64,000 bases of DNA, from assembly GCF_001718315.1 (NCBI RefSeq), contig NZ_CP013362.1, positions 930,001 to 994,000 of the forward strand, read 5' to 3'. Each line of letters begins with the position of its first letter. Positions within the stretch are counted from its first letter, which is position 1. Both the position numbers and the translations under genes were made by a program. Source of the stretch: Burkholderia diffusa. Its GTDB lineage: Bacteria > Pseudomonadota > Gammaproteobacteria > Burkholderiales > Burkholderiaceae. The notes under the pieces are model-generated. The model did not search any database, was not told the DNA's origin, and saw only the letters and a program-made list of their open reading frames with translations. Positions 17,723-32,195 of this stretch are shown here, piece after piece.

Positions 17723-18661
17723 GTGGCTGCCCCTCTTAGCGGAAACGGATCCGGCGCTGCCGCCGCACGGCGCACATCGCCGATGTCGGCCTTCGCCGAT
17801 CGCTGGATCCCGAAGCTCGTGCTCGCGCCGAGCCTCGCGATCGCCGTGGTGTTCATCTACGGCTTCATCCTGATTACCGGCTATCTGTCGCTGACCAACT
17901 CGCGGCTGTTGCCGAACTACGAATTCGACGGCTTCGGCCGTTACACGGACCTGTTCCAGAACGACGTGTGGTGGACCTCCGCCGCGAACCTCGGCTGGTT
18001 CGGGATTCCGTTCATCGCGATCTGCGTCGCGCTCGGGCTGTTCCTCGCGATCCTGCTCGACCAGCGGATCCGCAACGAAGGCGCGCTGCGTGCGATCTTC
18101 CTGTATCCGATGGCGTTGTCGTTCATCGTCACGGGCACCGCATGGCAGTGGATCCTGAACCCGGGCCTCGGCCTGGAGAAGGTAATGCACGACTGGGGCT
18201 GGACGAGTTTTTCGTTCGGCTGGCTCGACGATCCGGACAAGGCGATCTTCTGTATCGTGATCGCCGCCGTGTGGCAGTCGACCGGCTTCGTGATGGCGCT
18301 GTTCCTCGCCGGGTTGCGCGGCGTCGATGCCGAGATCTTCAAGGCCGCGCAGGTCGACGGTGCGACGCTGCCGACCATCTACCGCAAGATCGTGATCCCG
18401 AGCATGCGACCGGTGTTCTTCTCGGTGCTGCTGATTCTCTGCCACATCACGATCAAGACCTTCGACCTGGTGGTCGCGTTGACGGCGGGCGGCCCCGGCA
18501 CGTCGTCGTCGTTGCCGGCCATGTTCATGTACACGTTTTCGTTCAACCGCGGCCAGCTCGGGCTCGGCGCGGCGTCGTCGGTGATGATGCTCGCGACCGT
18601 GGTCGCGGTGCTGGTGCCGCTGATGTATATGGAATCGAGGAGCACCCGCAATGCAGCCTAA
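17723..18661 (+). CDS. Sugar ABC transporter permease (MalF-like)
   Basis: The 312-residue product has six membrane segments and the EAA loop AAQVDGATLPTIYRKIVIPS before the fifth or sixth helix, as in inner-membrane permeases of carbohydrate transporters. I chose the GTG at 17723, which has AGGAG ten bases upstream; the frame stays open to 17666 and an ATG at 17783 is also possible. The 3' end overlaps the next permease by 11 bases, so they are translated together. Confidence 0.88.
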   Translation: MAAPLSGNGSGAAAARRTSPMSAFADRWIPKLVLAPSLAIAVVFIYGFILITGYLSLTNSRLLPNYEFDGFGRYTDLFQNDVWWTSAANLGWFGIPFIAICVALGLFLAILLDQRIRNEGALRAIFLYPMALSFIVTGTAWQWILNPGLGLEKVMHDWGWTSFSFGWLDDPDKAIFCIVIAAVWQSTGFVMALFLAGLRGVDAEIFKAAQVDGATLPTIYRKIVIPSMRPVFFSVLLILCHITIKTFDLVVALTAGGPGTSSSLPAMFMYTFSFNRGQLGLGAASSVMMLATVVAVLVPLMYMESRSTRNAA

Positions 18662-19508
18662 GATGACGATCAGCCGGGCAGTGATCTATGCGGCGCTGAT
18701 CCTGTTCGCGCTGTATTTCCTGTTCCCGATCTACGTGATGCTGTCGACGTCCTTCAAGGATCTCGACCAGCTGCGCACCGGCAACCTGCTGACGCCGCCG
18801 ACGCACTGGACCGTCGATCCGTGGGTGAAGGCTTGGAGCGGTGCGTGTACCGGCGTGCGCTGCGACGGCATGAAGCCGTTCTTCCTGAACTCGCTGCAGA
18901 TGGTGATTCCGGCCGTGCTGATCTCGTCGCTGATCGGCGCGTTCAACGGCTACGTGCTCACGCACTGGCGCTTTCGCGGCGCGGATGCGCTGTTCACGAT
19001 GATGCTGGTCGGCTGCTTCATTCCGTTCCAGGTGATTCTGCTGCCGATGGCGCGCCTGCAGGGGATGCTCGGCCTCGCCAACACGATTCCGGGCCTCGTG
19101 TTCGTGCACGTCGTGTACGGGATCGCGTTCACGACGATGTTCTTCCGCAACTTCTACGTGAGCGTGCCGGCCGAGCTCGTGAAGGCCGCGCGCATCGACG
19201 GCGCGGGTTTCTTCACGATCTTCACGAAGATCCTGCTGCCCGTGTCGCTGCCGATCTTCATGGTGTGCCTGATCTGGCAATTCACGCAGATCTGGAACGA
19301 CTTCCTGTTCGGGATCGTGTTCTCCGGCGTCGATTCGATGCCGATCACGGTCGCGCTGAACAACCTCGTCAACACGTCGACGGGCGTGAAGGAATACAAC
19401 GTCGACATGGCGGGCGCCATCATCGCCGCGCTGCCGACGCTGCTCGTCTACGTGGTTGCCGGCCGCTACTTCGTGCGCGGGCTGACGGCGGGCGCGGTGA
19501 AGGGGTAA
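18651..19508 (+). CDS. Sugar ABC transporter permease (MalG-like)
   Basis: The 285-residue product has about six membrane segments, opening with a helix ALILFALYFLFPIYVML. It carries the EAA loop LVKAARIDGAGFFTIFTKIL, typical of the second permease of carbohydrate ABC importers. It overlaps the first permease at 18651-18661 and is followed after 112 bases by the ATPase gene. A Cys-containing periplasmic loop (SGACTGVRCDG) is a small peculiarity. Confidence 0.9.
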   Translation: MQPKMTISRAVIYAALILFALYFLFPIYVMLSTSFKDLDQLRTGNLLTPPTHWTVDPWVKAWSGACTGVRCDGMKPFFLNSLQMVIPAVLISSLIGAFNGYVLTHWRFRGADALFTMMLVGCFIPFQVILLPMARLQGMLGLANTIPGLVFVHVVYGIAFTTMFFRNFYVSVPAELVKAARIDGAGFFTIFTKILLPVSLPIFMVCLIWQFTQIWNDFLFGIVFSGVDSMPITVALNNLVNTSTGVKEYNVDMAGAIIAALPTLLVYVVAGRYFVRGLTAGAVKG

Positions 19509-19620
19509 GCGCGGTTTCATCCGATACGACGAACCGGCCGCGCACGACGCGCGGCGCATCGAAACGAACCCGACGCGGCGCCGCAGTGCGCCGCGCGAGA
19601 CGAGACAGAGGATTCACAGC

Positions 19621-20739
19621 ATGGCAAGCCTTTCCATCCGTGACGTGTACAAGACCTACCCGAACGGGGTGCCGGTCCTGAAGGGTGTCGACATCGAGAT
19701 CGAGGACGGACAGTTCCTGATCCTGGTCGGCGGATCGGGCTGCGGGAAATCGACGCTGCTCAACATGATCGCCGGCCTCGAGACCGTGACGAGCGGCGAG
19801 ATCTGCATCGACGGCAAGGTGGTGAACAACCTGTCGCCGAAGGATCGCGACATCGCGATGGTGTTCCAGTCATACGCGCTGTATCCGTCGATGACGGTGC
19901 GCGAGAACATCTCGTTCGGCCTGAACATCCGCAAGGTGCCGAAGAGCGAGCAGCAGCAGATCGTCGAGCGCGTGTCGGCGATGCTGCAGATCCAGCATCT
20001 GCTCGACCGCAAGCCGGGCCAGCTGTCGGGCGGCCAGCGCCAGCGCGTCGCGATGGGCCGGGCGCTCGCGCGCGATCCGTCGCTGTTCCTGTTCGACGAA
20101 CCGCTGTCGAACCTCGACGCGAAGCTGCGCATCGAGATGCGCGCGGAAATCAAGCTGCTGCACCAGCGCCTCGGCACGACGATCGTGTACGTGACGCACG
20201 ACCAGATCGAGGCGATGACGCTCGGCGACCGGATCGCGGTGATGAAGGACGGCGTGGTTCAGCAGTTCGGCGCGCCGCAGGAAATCTACGATTCGCCGTC
20301 GAACCTGTTCGTCGCGGGCTTCATCGGCGCGCCGCCGATGAATTTCATCAATGGCAAGCTGGTCGAGCAGGGCAACGGGATCGCGCTCGAGATCGACACG
20401 GGGCTCGCGCGTGGCGCGCTGAACCTGCCGTTCGACGCGAAGCGGATGAACGGCCACGTCGGCCGGGAGGTGATTCTCGGCCTGCGCCCGGAGCGCATCA
20501 CCGACGTGCGCAACGCGCACCACGGCGAGACGTCGCAGCTGCAGCCGATCGATGTGCGCGTCGACGTGACGGAGCCGACCGGGCCGGACACGCACGTGTT
20601 CGCGCAGGTCAACGGCAAGCGGATCGTGAGCCGCGTGCATCCGGCCGCGAATCCGCAGCCGGGGCAGACGCAGTCGCTGCTGTTCGACGTATCGAAGGCC
20701 GTGTTGTTCGATCCGGCGTCGGAAGAGCGGATCGCGTGA
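19621..20739 (+). CDS. Sugar ABC transporter ATP-binding protein (UgpC/MalK type)
   Basis: The 372-residue product has Walker A GGSGCGKST (37-45), the signature LSGGQRQRVAMGRA (135-148), Walker B LFLFDE (155-160) and a switch His in VTHDQIEAMTLGD. A C-terminal OB-like TOBE region (about 240-372) marks it as the MalK/UgpC class that energises carbohydrate uptake. It closes the transporter operon, with a terminator at 20767-20801. Confidence 0.93.
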   Translation: MASLSIRDVYKTYPNGVPVLKGVDIEIEDGQFLILVGGSGCGKSTLLNMIAGLETVTSGEICIDGKVVNNLSPKDRDIAMVFQSYALYPSMTVRENISFGLNIRKVPKSEQQQIVERVSAMLQIQHLLDRKPGQLSGGQRQRVAMGRALARDPSLFLFDEPLSNLDAKLRIEMRAEIKLLHQRLGTTIVYVTHDQIEAMTLGDRIAVMKDGVVQQFGAPQEIYDSPSNLFVAGFIGAPPMNFINGKLVEQGNGIALEIDTGLARGALNLPFDAKRMNGHVGREVILGLRPERITDVRNAHHGETSQLQPIDVRVDVTEPTGPDTHVFAQVNGKRIVSRVHPAANPQPGQTQSLLFDVSKAVLFDPASEERIA

Positions 20740-20766
20740 CGCGGAGTAAGCGCTGAACGAAAGAGA

Positions 20767-20801
20767 AGGGGCCGTGTAGATGAACGGCCCCTTTCGTTTT
20801 G
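20767..20801 (+). terminator. Intrinsic terminator of the sugar transporter operon
   Basis: AAGGGGCCGT (20767-20776) pairs with ACGGCCCCTT (20785-20794), followed by TCGTTTT. Confidence 0.8.
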
Positions 20802-20836
20802 GAATGCCGGCGAGGCCGCAGGGCAGCGCGGTCGCT

Positions 20837-21460
20837 TCAGTGCGGCAACCGCACGTCGAACTTGTACGTCGCGAGCCGCGCGACGAGGATGAAACCGGTC
20901 GCGAGCAGCACGCTATACACCGAATCGAACTGCAGCCACGCTAGCAGCAGGTAGAACCAGCAGCCGATGAACGCGCAGGTCGCGTACGGCCGCGAATCGC
21001 GCAGGATCAGCGGGATGTCGTTGCACAGCACGTCGCGGATGATCCCACCGACCACGCCCGTGATCACACCCATCATCACCGCGATGAAGCGCGGCATCTC
21101 GGCATCGAGCGCGATCGCAGTGCCGGAAATGCTGAAGATGCCGAGCCCGATTGCGTCGGCGACCAGCAGCAGCCGCTCGGCCGATAGCCGCGACAGCATC
21201 CGCAGCACGAACGGCGCAAACAGCGCGAGCACGAAGATCGCGATTACGTAGTCGTCGTGCACGACCCAGTAGAACGGCCGGCGCTCGAGCAGGATGTCGC
21301 GCAGCGTGCCGCCGCCGAACGCGGTGGCGAGCGCGACGACGAACGTGCCGACCGAATCGAGCCGGTTCTTGCGTGCCTCGATGAAGCCCGAGATCGCGAA
21401 CGCCAGCGTCGCGATCGCCTCCAGTACCGCGATCGCGAGCGTCAGCCTAGGATGCGGCAC
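20837..21460 (-). CDS. TRIC-family (UPF0126) membrane protein
   Basis: The 207-residue product has seven predicted membrane helices in two repeated halves. Each half carries a glycine-rich GGGTLRD- or GGIIRDVL-like motif (FGGGTLRDILL and VVGGIIRDVLC). This is the UPF0126/YadS group, related to trimeric intracellular cation channels. Its physiological role in bacteria is unsettled. The start is a GTG at 21458-21460 that overlaps the 3' end of the Smr gene by 14 bases, so the two are co-transcribed. Confidence 0.85.
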   Translation of the reverse strand: MPHPRLTLAIAVLEAIATLAFAISGFIEARKNRLDSVGTFVVALATAFGGGTLRDILLERRPFYWVVHDDYVIAIFVLALFAPFVLRMLSRLSAERLLLVADAIGLGIFSISGTAIALDAEMPRFIAVMMGVITGVVGGIIRDVLCNDIPLILRDSRPYATCAFIGCWFYLLLAWLQFDSVYSVLLATGFILVARLATYKFDVRLPH

Positions 21461-22226
21461 GCGGCCCCCGGTCGGCGGGCGCCGCGAGCGGCTGCAACAG
21501 CACGAGCACCGCGCCCGCGCCGCCGTCGTGGCTGCGCGCCTCGCAGAACGCGATCACCTCTTCCTTCTGCACGAGCCACGCGCGCACCTTGCCCTTCAGT
21601 ACGGGCTCCTTGCCGATCGAGCCGAGCCCCTTGCCGTGAATCACGCGCAGGCAGCGCAGCCCCTTCTTGCCGGCCTCGCGGATGAACTCCGCGAGTGCGT
21701 CGCGCGCTTCGTCGCGCCGCATCCCGTGCAGGTCGAGCTGCGCCTGCACGATCCATGCGCCGCTCCTCAGCTTGCGTACGACATCACGGCTGATGCCCGG
21801 ACGGTGGTAGTACAGCGATTCGTCGCTGTCGAGCAGCGTCTCGGGATCGAATTCGTCGGACAGCGTCGCATTCAGCACGTCCTCCTCGTCGCGCTGCGTC
21901 TGCTTTGGCACCGGATCGGGCGGCGTGCGGCCGGACTTCGCACGCGGCGGTGCGTTCAGCGGCTGGATCGCGCCGATTTCGTTGCGGAACAGGTTCGCGT
22001 CGGCTTCCGCCTGGCGGGCGGCCTTCGCGGTTTCGACGCGGGTGCGCTCGCGGCGGTCGGCTTCGCCTTGCAGCGACTTGCGCAATGCGCCGAGGCCGGC
22101 CAGGCCCTGGCCGCGCAGGACGGCGGCGTCGGGTGCGGGCGGCGGCGCGGCGGGCGCCGGGTTCGCGGGACGGGCGGCGATCTGCCGCTTCGCGGGATCG
22201 CTCGGATGGGGCTGGTTCTTCGCCAT
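21447..22226 (-). CDS. Smr domain protein
   Basis: The 259-residue product has a charged, proline-rich N-terminal half and a C-terminal Smr (MutS2-related) domain at about 160-245. It carries the LDLHGM motif (164-169) and VIHGKGLGS (195-203). Smr domains of this class bind or nick nucleic acids; YfcN/SmrB-type members act on mRNA at collided ribosomes. Which activity applies here is not known. The start at 22224-22226 follows the trxB terminator. Confidence 0.85.
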   Translation of the reverse strand: MAKNQPHPSDPAKRQIAARPANPAPAAPPPAPDAAVLRGQGLAGLGALRKSLQGEADRRERTRVETAKAARQAEADANLFRNEIGAIQPLNAPPRAKSGRTPPDPVPKQTQRDEEDVLNATLSDEFDPETLLDSDESLYYHRPGISRDVVRKLRSGAWIVQAQLDLHGMRRDEARDALAEFIREAGKKGLRCLRVIHGKGLGSIGKEPVLKGKVRAWLVQKEEVIAFCEARSHDGGAGAVLVLLQPLAAPADRGPRAAS

Positions 22227-22266
22227 GATTCGGTAACCGGGCAGGCGCGTTCGAACGCGCGGGCAC

Positions 22267-22297
22267 AAAAAAGCCGCTGCACGGCGGCAGCGGCTTT
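22267..22297 (-). terminator. Intrinsic terminator of trxB
   Basis: On the minus strand AAAGCCGCTG and CAGCGGCTTT pair around CCGCCGTG, followed by a T run (complement of 22267-22272). Confidence 0.8.
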
Positions 22298-22360
22298 CCG
22301 GTCAAGCCCGCTTCGCGGCAGCGGACGCCATTGTAGCGCCCGGAGCACGAAGGCTTGAGC

Positions 22361-23410
<1,050 letters not shown>

Positions 23411-23610
23411 TCAGACGCGCATTATAAAGGCCCCGTTGCTGCGCTGCCGAACGAGAGTTTCAATCGGGGCGATAGCATTGCCGCGATCGCTTCGGGCGCC
23501 CCGGCCCTCTTATGTAACCGTCATTTACACTTGGCGGCCCGGTGCAGCGTTTACAATAAGCGCGATCGAACGACAGGCGGGCGCGCGGCCCGTCCTCTTT
23601 ATACGGATTC

Positions 23611-25920
<2,310 letters not shown>

Positions 25921-25966
25921 GTCCGCGGCGCCCGCAGCGCCGGCCACCCAGGGAGAAAACCGCAAC

Positions 25967-26656
25967 ATGCAGCAACTTTCGTTCGTTCCTTCCCTTCGTT
26001 CGACGCGGCGCTGGCTCGGCGCGGCGTTCGCCGGTGCATCGCTGATGCTCGCGGCGACGCATGCGTTCGCGGGCGGCACCGAGCAACTGAAGGCCTTCGT
26101 GTCGCAAGTGCGTTCGGCGAAAGGCGATTTCACGCAGCAGATCGTCAAGGCGCCGGCCAAGGGCGCGAGCGCCGCACAGGCCGCGCCGAAGCCGAACGAC
26201 AACTCGAGCGGCACGTTCGTGTTCTCGCGTCCGGGGAAGTTCATCTGGACGTACCAGAAGCCGTACCAGCAGGTGCTGCAGGCCGACGGAGACAAGCTCT
26301 ACGTGTACGACCGCGACCTGAACCAGGTCACCGAGCGCAAGCTGAACGGCGCGCTGGGCGCAAGTCCGGCCGCGATCCTGTTCGGCAGCAACGATCTGGA
26401 CAAGAACTACACGCTGCGCGATGCCGGCGAGAAGGGCGGCATCGAGTGGCTGGAGATGTTGCCGAAGGCGCAGGACACGCAATTCCAGCGGATCGGCATC
26501 GGCTTCCGCAACGGCACGCTCGCCGCGATGGAACTGCACGACGTGTTTGGCAACGTCACGCTGCTCACCTTCACGAACATCCAGACGAACCCGCCGCTGA
26601 AGAGCGACGCGTTCAAGTTCGTCGTGCCGAAGGGCGCGGACGTGATCACCGGCTGA
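25967..26656 (+). CDS. lolA: Outer-membrane lipoprotein carrier protein LolA
   Basis: The 229-residue product has a signal peptide (about 1-35, ending THAFA) and a LolA beta-sheet domain with [17 protein letters not shown] and [15 protein letters not shown]. It shuttles lipoproteins across the periplasm from LolCDE to LolB. The insert rich in Ala and Lys at about 58-75 is longer than in enteric LolA. It follows ftsK by 46 bases, with GGGAGAA before the ATG, so it is likely co-transcribed with ftsK. A terminator follows. Confidence 0.93.
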   Translation: MQQLSFVPSLRSTRRWLGAAFAGASLMLAATHAFAGGTEQLKAFVSQVRSAKGDFTQQIVKAPAKGASAAQAAPKPNDNSSGTFVFSRPGKFIWTYQKPYQQVLQADGDKLYVYDRDLNQVTERKLNGALGASPAAILFGSNDLDKNYTLRDAGEKGGIEWLEMLPKAQDTQFQRIGIGFRNGTLAAMELHDVFGNVTLLTFTNIQTNPPLKSDAFKFVVPKGADVITG

Positions 26657-26679
26657 TCTGCACCGCATCGTTTTCCCGA

Positions 26680-26715
26680 CACGGGCCTGCCGGCGACGGC
26701 AGGCCCGTGTTGTTT
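26680..26715 (+). terminator. Intrinsic terminator after lolA
   Basis: CACGGGCCTGCCG (26680-26692) pairs with CGGCAGGCCCGTG (26697-26709), followed by TTGTTT. Confidence 0.8.
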
Positions 26716-26848
26716 GGGGCGTGGGCACCGGACGCGGGCACCGGGCCGGGCTGTGGCGGCCTGCACCGGCGGTGCCGTCGTGCGGCTGTCATAATGTCGG
26801 GTCCGGCGGCCGGTTCGGCCGCCATCGTTTGATCTGGAGCGAGGGTTC

Positions 26849-28159
26849 ATGTCCGACCTGTTTCAAGTCGAGCCGCGCCGGCCGCTCGCCGAGGCGCTGC
26901 GGCCGAAGACGCTCGCCGAGGTAATCGGCCAGACGCATCTGCTGGGCGAAGGCAAACCGCTGCGGCTCGCGTTCGAGTCCGGCAAGCCGCATTCGATGAT
27001 CCTGTGGGGGCCGCCCGGCGTCGGCAAGACGACGCTCGCGCGCCTGACCGCGCTCGCGTTCGACTGCGAGTTCATCGCGCTGTCGGCGGTGCTCGGCGGC
27101 GTGAAGGACATCCGCGAGTCGATGGAGCAGGCGAAGGACACGCTGAACCGCACCGGCCGCCATACGATCCTGTTCGTCGACGAAATCCACCGCTTCAACA
27201 AGGGGCAGCAGGATGCGCTGCTGCCGTTCGTCGAGTCGGGACTCGTGACCTTCATTGGAGCGACGACCGAGAATCCGAGCTTCGAAGTCAACTCGGCGCT
27301 GCTGTCGCGGGCGCAGGTGTATGTGCTGCAGTCGCTGAACGACGACGAGATGCGTCAGTTGCTCAGGCGCGCGCAGGAAATCGCGCTCGACGGCCTCGCG
27401 TTCGACGACAAGGCGGTCGATACGCTCGTCGGTTACGCGGACGGCGACGCGCGGCGCTTCCTGAACCTGCTCGAGCAGGCGCAGACGGCCGCATCGTCCG
27501 CCGGGGTCACGACCATCGACGCCGATTTCGTCAGCAGCGCGATGACGCTGAACGCGCGGCGCTTCGACAAGGGTGGCGACAATTTCTACGATCAGATCTC
27601 GGCGCTGCACAAGTCGGTGCGCGGTTCGAGCCCGGACGGCGCGCTGTACTGGTTCTGCCGGATGATCGACGGCGGCGCGGATCCGAAATATCTCGCGCGG
27701 CGGATCGTGCGGATGGCGTGGGAAGACATCGGCCTCGCCGACCCGCGTGCGCTGCAGGTGGCGAACGACGCGGCCGAGACGTACGAGCGGCTCGGCTCGC
27801 CCGAAGGCGAGCTGGCGCTCGGGCAGGCAGTGATCTATCTCGCGTGCGCGGCGAAGAGCAACGCGGGCTACAACGCGTTCAACCAGGCGATGGCGTTCGT
27901 GAAGCAGGACAAGTCGCGCGAGGTCCCCGTGCATCTGCGCAATGCGCCGACCAAGCTGATGAAGGAGCTCGGCTACGGTCACGCATATCGCTACGCGCAC
28001 GACGAGCCGAATGCCTATGCGGCCGGCGAATCGTACCTGCCGGAAGGGATGCGCGAGCCGCGCTGGTACAAGCCGGTGCCGCGCGGGCTCGAATCGAAGA
28101 TCGCCGACAAGCTCGCGTGGCTGCGTGAACTCGACCGCGAGGCCGGCAAGAACGACTGA
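26849..28159 (+). CDS. rarA: Replication-associated recombination protein RarA (MgsA)
   Basis: This 436-residue AAA+ ATPase has Walker A GPPGVGKT (54-61), Walker B ILFVDEIHRFNK, sensor 1 GATTENPSFE, and the C-terminal MgsA domain (DDPKYLARRIVR-like, here GADPKYLARRIVRMAWED). RarA acts at stalled forks and binds single-stranded DNA ends. Length is normal. In many proteobacteria it forms the conserved run ftsK-lolA-rarA-serS, exactly as seen here. Confidence 0.95.
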   Translation: MSDLFQVEPRRPLAEALRPKTLAEVIGQTHLLGEGKPLRLAFESGKPHSMILWGPPGVGKTTLARLTALAFDCEFIALSAVLGGVKDIRESMEQAKDTLNRTGRHTILFVDEIHRFNKGQQDALLPFVESGLVTFIGATTENPSFEVNSALLSRAQVYVLQSLNDDEMRQLLRRAQEIALDGLAFDDKAVDTLVGYADGDARRFLNLLEQAQTAASSAGVTTIDADFVSSAMTLNARRFDKGGDNFYDQISALHKSVRGSSPDGALYWFCRMIDGGADPKYLARRIVRMAWEDIGLADPRALQVANDAAETYERLGSPEGELALGQAVIYLACAAKSNAGYNAFNQAMAFVKQDKSREVPVHLRNAPTKLMKELGYGHAYRYAHDEPNAYAAGESYLPEGMREPRWYKPVPRGLESKIADKLAWLRELDREAGKND

Positions 28160-28184
28160 CCGGCCGTTCGCCGCCTGCGGCGGG

Positions 28185-28451
28185 TCAACGCCTGCGGCCC
28201 GGCTGCTTCTTCCAGTACTCGAACGGCTCCGCGTGGCAGTCGATGTCGAGTTCGGCGACCCGTGCGTGCAGGCGCTCCTGTGCGTCGGCAATCGCGAGGT
28301 TGTAGATTGCCGGCGCGATTTCCTCGACGAAGAAGTGCAGCAGCGCGCCTGCCTGGATGTTGCCGATCGGCTCGTCCATGTTTTCTGTGAAATAGCGTTG
28401 CAGCGACGCGATCGCGCGGTCGCGGACATCCTTGTCCAGTTCGATGGCCAT
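28185..28451 (-). CDS. DUF2164 family protein
   Basis: The 88-residue product, starting MAIELDKDVRDRAIASLQRY, matches the small DUF2164 group by its FTENMDEPIGNIQAGALLHF core. It has no signal peptide or membrane segment, and its function is unknown. The frame is open to 28589 but the natural start is the ATG at 28449-28451, with GAGG upstream. It is convergent with rarA and lies in the gap before serS. Confidence 0.75.
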   Translation of the reverse strand: MAIELDKDVRDRAIASLQRYFTENMDEPIGNIQAGALLHFFVEEIAPAIYNLAIADAQERLHARVAELDIDCHAEPFEYWKKQPGRRR

Positions 28452-28477
28452 CGTGTTCCCTCGGATCGTGGCGGTGA

Positions 28478-29992
<1,515 letters not shown>

Positions 29993-30045
29993 GATCGCTC
30001 CGCGATCGGTCTTCAAGCCTCCGCAAAAAAATTTGCAAAAAGGGC

Positions 30046-30075
30046 TTGTGAGTTTTAAAGAGATCGTTCTATAAT
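30046..30075 (+). promoter_or_regulatory. Promoter of tRNA-Ser(CGA)
   Basis: TTGTGA (30046-30051), an 18-base spacer and a perfect TATAAT (30070-30075) lie 47 bases upstream of the mature tRNA, in an AT-rich patch. Confidence 0.75.
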
Positions 30076-30122
30076 CTTTTCTTTCCCGGACACGACCAGC
30101 CGGGAAATGAAGCAGCAAGGAA

Positions 30123-30213
<91 letters not shown>

Positions 30214-30223
30214 AAATACGAAG

Positions 30224-30254
30224 CCCCGTGATTCGCAAGGATCACGGGGTTTTT
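30224..30254 (+). terminator. Intrinsic terminator of tRNA-Ser(CGA)
   Basis: CCCCGTGAT (30224-30232) pairs with ATCACGGGG (30241-30249), followed by a T run. Confidence 0.9.
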
Positions 30255-30608
30255 CGTTTTGGTCGCGCGCGACTGAGCGTGGCACCGCTCACAACGCGCA
30301 GCGCGGCCGTCGCCATGCTCGAATCTTTGCGTGGCGATTGCCCCCGCCGTCGAGCGAAAGCCATCTCGTTCGCTTCGATGCTCGGTTTCCATTGGCCTGA
30401 CCTGCGCCGCTGGGTGGCGGCGCAAGCCGTCCCGCACCATGTGCCCGATTCGCATATCGCGGCGGCATGCCGCAACTGCTTGCGGTGCCGTCTCCGCCGG
30501 ATTCCCGCTGCCTTCGTCTTGCTTCAGCCTTCGCTTCGCGCGCCGTTAACAGTGGGCGGCGGCAAGCGCCTTTTGCGCGGTCGCCGTTTCCCGTCGATTC
30601 AAGGTCCC
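30255..30608 (+). other. Non-coding gap before the chemoreceptor gene
   Basis: This 354-base GC-rich stretch has no supported gene. I looked for a flagellar sigma-28 promoter (TAAA and GCCGATAA about 15 bases apart) and did not find a clear one. The chemoreceptor frame stays open leftward through it, but that extension has no start context and would run over the tRNA. Confidence 0.5.
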
Positions 30609-32144
30609 ATGAAGCTGAGCTACAAGATTCCCCTCGCATTCGCCCTCGCGTTGCTGCTGATGTTCTGCGGCGCGCTGTACGGTATCCGCATCCTCAACCG
30701 CTCGATCGACACGTTCGCGAACGACGTGCAGACGCGTGTCGCCGACGAACGGCTCGTGTCGGCGACGCTCGTGCAGTTCAAGCTGCAGGTCCAGGAATGG
30801 AAGGACACGCTGCTGCGCGGCAAGCAGCCCGACAAGCTCGACAAGTACTGGCAGGCATTCCAGACGCGCGAGCGCACGGTCGATACGCTCGCCGCGCAAC
30901 TCGTGAACCAGTTGCCGCCCGGCGAGAGCCGTACGCTGGTCGAGCAGTTCATGCGCGCGCATGCGGCGATGGGTGACGGCTACCGGCGCGGGTTCGATGC
31001 ATTCAAGGCCGCCGGTTTCGATCCGACGGCCGGGGATGCGGCCGTCGCGGGTGTCGACCGTGTGCCCGCCGCGCTGCTCGAGCGCGCGGCCAAGGCGATT
31101 GCCGACGAGAGCGCCACCGTGTCGGCGCAAGCGAGCCGCGATGCAAGTCATGCCACCGCGGCGAGCGTCGTGCTGATGCTGATCGTGCTCGGCATCGCGA
31201 TGATCGGCGCGTTCCTGTTCAGCCGCGCGATCCTGCGCCCGCTCGATCGCGCAGTGGCGTGCGCGCAGGCCGTGGCCGGCGGCGATCTGACGCGCGACGT
31301 CGACGCGGCCGGCCGCGACGAGATCGCCGATCTGCTGCGCGCGTTGCGGACGATGCAGGCGAGCCTGTCGGGTGTCGTGCTCGAGGTGCGCACGCATGCC
31401 GAAGCTGTCGCGACCGCCAGCGCGCAGATCGCGGCGGGCAATCACGACCTGTCGTCGCGCACCGAGGCGCAGGCTGCGTCGATCGAGGAAACCGCGGCAA
31501 GCATGACTGAACTGACGGGCATCGTGCGCCAGTCGGCCGAGCACGCGCAGCACGCGGCGCAGTTGGCGCGGGACGCATCGGACATCGCGGCCGCGGGCGG
31601 CGGCGTGATGACCGACGCCGTCGACACGATGAACGGGATTGCCTCCAGCTCGGCGAAGGTCGGCGAGATCATCGCGGTCATCGACAGCATCGCGTTCCAG
31701 ACCAATATCCTCGCGCTGAACGCGGCCGTCGAGGCGGCGCGCGCGGGCGAACAGGGGCGCGGCTTCGCGGTCGTCGCGTCGGAGGTGCGCACGCTCGCGC
31801 AGCGCAGCGCGGCCGCCGCGAAGGAGATCAAGGCGCTGATCGAGCAATCGACGCAGCGGGTCGACGAGGGCGCCGTGCTGATCGCGCGCGCGGGCGAATC
31901 GATCCACGAGATCGTCGGCGCGGTGCAACGGGTCACGTCGATCGTCGGTGAGATTTCGTCCGCATCGCAGGAGCAGAGCGGCGGCATCCAGCAGGTGAAC
32001 GTGGCGGTCACGCAGATGGACGAAGCGACACAGCGCAACGCGGCGCTCGTCGAACAGGCGTCGGCCGCGACGCAGGCGCTGGCGGAACAGGCGAGCGCGT
32101 TGCGACACGCGGTCGCCGTGTTCAGGCTGCCGCAGGCCGCGTGA
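30609..32144 (+). CDS. Methyl-accepting chemotaxis protein
   Basis: The 511-residue product has a first membrane helix at about 7-27, a periplasmic helical sensor region (about 28-188), a second helix at about 190-212, a HAMP domain (about 213-265), and a long cytoplasmic coiled coil. The hairpin tip [20 protein letters not shown], which binds CheA and CheW, is fully conserved. The ligand cannot be predicted. No C-terminal CheR-binding pentapeptide is seen. The ATG at 30609 starts the first helix directly. Confidence 0.92.
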   Translation: MKLSYKIPLAFALALLLMFCGALYGIRILNRSIDTFANDVQTRVADERLVSATLVQFKLQVQEWKDTLLRGKQPDKLDKYWQAFQTRERTVDTLAAQLVNQLPPGESRTLVEQFMRAHAAMGDGYRRGFDAFKAAGFDPTAGDAAVAGVDRVPAALLERAAKAIADESATVSAQASRDASHATAASVVLMLIVLGIAMIGAFLFSRAILRPLDRAVACAQAVAGGDLTRDVDAAGRDEIADLLRALRTMQASLSGVVLEVRTHAEAVATASAQIAAGNHDLSSRTEAQAASIEETAASMTELTGIVRQSAEHAQHAAQLARDASDIAAAGGGVMTDAVDTMNGIASSSAKVGEIIAVIDSIAFQTNILALNAAVEAARAGEQGRGFAVVASEVRTLAQRSAAAAKEIKALIEQSTQRVDEGAVLIARAGESIHEIVGAVQRVTSIVGEISSASQEQSGGIQQVNVAVTQMDEATQRNAALVEQASAATQALAEQASALRHAVAVFRLPQAA

Positions 32145-32154
32145 CGATATTGCC

Positions 32155-32184
32155 GACCGCGACCGCGACCGCGACCGCGACCGC
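32155..32184. repeat. Hexanucleotide tandem repeat (CGACCG)x5
   Basis: Five perfect copies of CGACCG lie just after the chemoreceptor stop and before the convergent alkB stop, outside both coding regions. Copy number could vary between strains by slippage. Confidence 0.85.
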
Positions 32185-32195
32185 GCCGTGCTGTG

